Source: Microcaldota archaeon (GTDB taxonomy: Archaea > Micrarchaeota > Micrarchaeia > CAILAH01). Taken from it: 6,423 nt of DNA. A program made the translations under genes and the position numbers. Where the stretch lies: NCBI GenBank assembly GCA_026419815.1, contig JAOAKR010000038.1, forward strand, positions 1 through 6,423, given 5' to 3'. This document shows, piece by piece, positions 4,988-6,423 of this stretch (position 1 is its first letter; each line of letters starts with the position of its first letter). The notes under the pieces were generated by a model. That model was not told the DNA's origin and searched no databases. It was given only the letters and a program-made list of their open reading frames with translations.

Positions 4988-5935
4988 TCAAAGCTGTTTC
5001 TTGAACTGCTCAACAACAGGGACGCTGACCGGGTCAACCCCGTAATAATTTGCGAGGTGGTATGACGCCCAGAACTGTGTCTGCAGCGCACCCATAAGCT
5101 TGCCGAGCCGGTTCACTCCAGTCATCTCAACTGTTACGGTCCTTATCGCCCTTTCCTCAAGCAATGCCTGCGTGAGCTGCATCCGCTTTATGTTCTGCTG
5201 ATGGTCCTCCGGATCATAATAGAATAATGCGACAAACCGGCCGTTGATTATGTCAAACCCGTTCATCTCGTTATGGTTGAGCTCGGGTATTACGTTATAA
5301 AAAGCCTGTGTCTTGGCATTCTCATTCACCGCTATCTTGCCGACCTTTGCCACTATTTCGTTGCGTGCGCTCGCATAAAACAGCGGGATCCTGTCCTGCA
5401 ACGATAATGCTATGCGCAGGCCTATGGATGAATTCTCTGCGGGGTCCAGCGATGCCGCCGCACGCTCAATCTCATTCTCCTGTGAGGGTAGCATGCCCGC
5501 GCTGTGGCATACACCCATAAGCGCGGAGGACATCAACGGGAGTGCTAAGCGTGGCACCAGGCCCTCTGGCAGCTTGACGTGCGGTATTGAGCGCTCCCTT
5601 GCGAGATCCATAATCTTGCCACCGCAGGACATCGCAACGCACGGCCGGCCTTTCCCAGATATCTCCTTGAGTGCCGCAACTGTCTCCTCAGTGTTCCCAG
5701 AATATGAGATGCACACGTTGAGCCCGTCATCAAACGCTTTCCCATACCCGTAATCCCTGTGCACCGTAACCTCAATGCCGTCTGAATAGCTTCTCAGGAA
5801 ATCCCCGGGCAGTGCACTGCCCCCCATCCCGATTATGTTGACTTTTGATGTCGGCAGGGGGAGAACATTCACTGATACGCCCAGCCGCCATCCCTCGCGC
5901 AGCTGGTGGGAAAATGAGGATATCATCTGCTTCAT
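4988..5935 (-). CDS. Bifunctional phosphoglucose/phosphomannose isomerase
   Basis: This enzyme interconverts glucose-6-P, mannose-6-P and fructose-6-P, serving gluconeogenesis/glycolysis and supply of mannose for glycans. The 315-residue length fits the archaeal PGI/PMI group (about 300-330). SIS-domain features are GMGGSALPGDFL (36-47) and the phosphate-binding SYSGNTEET (78-86), followed by LPEGLVPRLAL (122-132) with the conserved Arg 129. Catalytic candidates match those of the Pyrobaculum enzyme: Glu 205 (VNENAKTQAF), His 221 (PELNHNE) and a Lys at 312 or 313 in the C-terminal FKKQL. The ATG at 5935 is used; Met 4 is possible, but the first ATG lies exactly 26.5 bp from the shared TTATAA and so is favoured. 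Divergent from thrC. No obvious terminator is seen in the 73-bp gap downstream. Confidence 0.95.
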   Translation of the reverse strand: MKQMISSFSHQLREGWRLGVSVNVLPLPTSKVNIIGMGGSALPGDFLRSYSDGIEVTVHRDYGYGKAFDDGLNVCISYSGNTEETVAALKEISGKGRPCVAMSCGGKIMDLARERSIPHVKLPEGLVPRLALPLMSSALMGVCHSAGMLPSQENEIERAAASLDPAENSSIGLRIALSLQDRIPLFYASARNEIVAKVGKIAVNENAKTQAFYNVIPELNHNEMNGFDIINGRFVALFYYDPEDHQQNIKRMQLTQALLEERAIRTVTVEMTGVNRLGKLMGALQTQFWASYHLANYYGVDPVSVPVVEQFKKQL

Positions 5936-5958
5936 AAGGCATAACTCGCACCCAAAAA

Positions 5959-5964
5959 TTATAA
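5959..5964. promoter_or_regulatory. Shared palindromic TATA box between isomerase and thrC
   Basis: TTATAA is centred at 5961.5, exactly 26.5 bp from the A of the thrC ATG (5988) and of the isomerase ATG (5935). On the plus strand it is preceded by CAAAAA, a good match to the archaeal BRE; the minus-strand flank (CAACCC) is poorer, so thrC may be the stronger direction. No SD is seen on either side, in agreement with leaderless mRNAs. Confidence 0.65.
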
Positions 5965-5987
5965 GGGTTGGCTGAGAGCTTGTTGTT

Positions 5988-6423
5988 ATGTTTGAGACTG
6001 GGTATAGGTGTATGGAATGCCAGCGGCCAATTTTTGTGGATGCGCCGCTTTACAGGTGCCCGGGATGCGGTGGCTCGCTTGAGGTCACTTATGATTATGC
6101 AAAGATGAGGGCGAGCTTCATATCAGCGCAGTTCAGGTTTGTGTGCCCCTCGCATATGAAATACCACTTTGCGCTTCCGCTCAAGGAGCCGCACAATGCA
6201 ATAACTATGAGTGAGGGCGGCACACCGCTCATCTGTATCAGTGAAGGGCTGTATGCAAAGTTTGAGGGTGTCAACCCAACCGGCTCGTTCAAGGATAGGG
6301 GCTCATCAGTGGAGATCAGCAAAGCTTGCGAGCTGGGGATTGATCACGTTGCTTGTGCATCAACCGGCAATATGGGTGCAAGTGTTGCCGCATATGCAGC
6401 GCGTGCAGGGGTACGTGCAACGA
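5988..6423 (+). CDS. thrC: Threonine synthase, N-terminal 145 residues (runs off right edge)
   Basis: This PLP enzyme converts O-phosphohomoserine to threonine, the last step of threonine synthesis. The N-terminus carries a rubredoxin-like zinc ribbon (Cys 8, Cys 11, Cys 24, Cys 27), common in archaeal threonine synthases. SEGGTPLI (75-82) follows, then the PLP-lysine motif NPTGSFKDRG (96-105, Lys 102) and the phosphate-binding STGNMGAS (125-132). This order and spacing are as in fold-type II threonine synthases; the zinc ribbon and SEGGTPLI argue against threonine dehydratase or cysteine synthase. The C-terminal two thirds lie outside the window. The ATG at 5988 fits the shared TATA box and gives a leaderless mRNA. 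Its presence suggests the organism makes threonine, so it is not fully dependent on a host for amino acids. Confidence 0.95.
   Translation, partial: MFETGYRCMECQRPIFVDAPLYRCPGCGGSLEVTYDYAKMRASFISAQFRFVCPSHMKYHFALPLKEPHNAITMSEGGTPLICISEGLYAKFEGVNPTGSFKDRGSSVEISKACELGIDHVACASTGNMGASVAAYAARAGVRAT

Noticed and set aside
5308..5753. Overlapping plus-strand frames (70 and 113 codons) inside the isomerase
   Set aside because: Antisense to a well-conserved gene with all active-site motifs; no family features.

Overview
The window reads as a compact stretch of an archaeal chromosome. The evidence is a RAD2-family FEN-1 nuclease with a PCNA-binding tail, an MBF1-type Zn-ribbon/HTH factor, a bifunctional phosphoglucose/phosphomannose isomerase of the archaeal type, a thpR-type 2H protein, a PDZ-containing site-2 protease, and TATA-type promoters about 25-27 bp ahead of start codons. 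The base composition is mixed, genes are tightly packed, and no insertion sequence, tRNA, rRNA or CRISPR array is visible. The lineage cannot be fixed from this sequence; a small-genome archaeon such as a DPANN member is possible but is only an impression.

Left part (1-1652, minus strand): the start of an unrecognised gene that runs off the left edge follows a site-2 protease after a 34-bp gap that holds its own TATA box. The protease is divergent from an MBF1-fen pair (1705-3102, plus strand), in which the nuclease starts with GTG directly on the base after the MBF1 stop codon. A small secreted or membrane-anchored Cys-rich protein (3103-3459, minus strand) meets fen stop-to-stop with no base between.

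Middle (3460-3773): a gap of about 310 bp holds the promoter of the Cys-rich gene, the promoter of thpR, and a 100-bp core that is 73% G+C (3591-3690) inside flanks of about 40%. This core can fold on the minus strand and is a candidate structured RNA gene. Then come thpR (3774-4295) and a small VTT/DedA-like membrane protein (4384-4914) on the plus strand.

Right part: the sugar-phosphate isomerase (4988-5935, minus strand) is divergent from threonine synthase (5988 to the right edge, plus strand).

The most striking pattern is regulatory. Both divergent pairs (S2P/MBF1 and isomerase/thrC) have a single palindromic TTATAA whose centre lies exactly 26.5 bp from the A of both ATG codons, so the two start codons are 53 bp apart in each case. 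This is what is expected if one TATA element drives two leaderless mRNAs in opposite directions. It also picks the second of two possible ATG codons for the protease. Genes inside transcription units (fen, probably the VTT-like gene) instead carry Shine-Dalgarno-like sequences. The genes do not form one pathway; they are mostly housekeeping functions (DNA repair/replication, transcription, sugar phosphates, threonine synthesis, membrane proteolysis).
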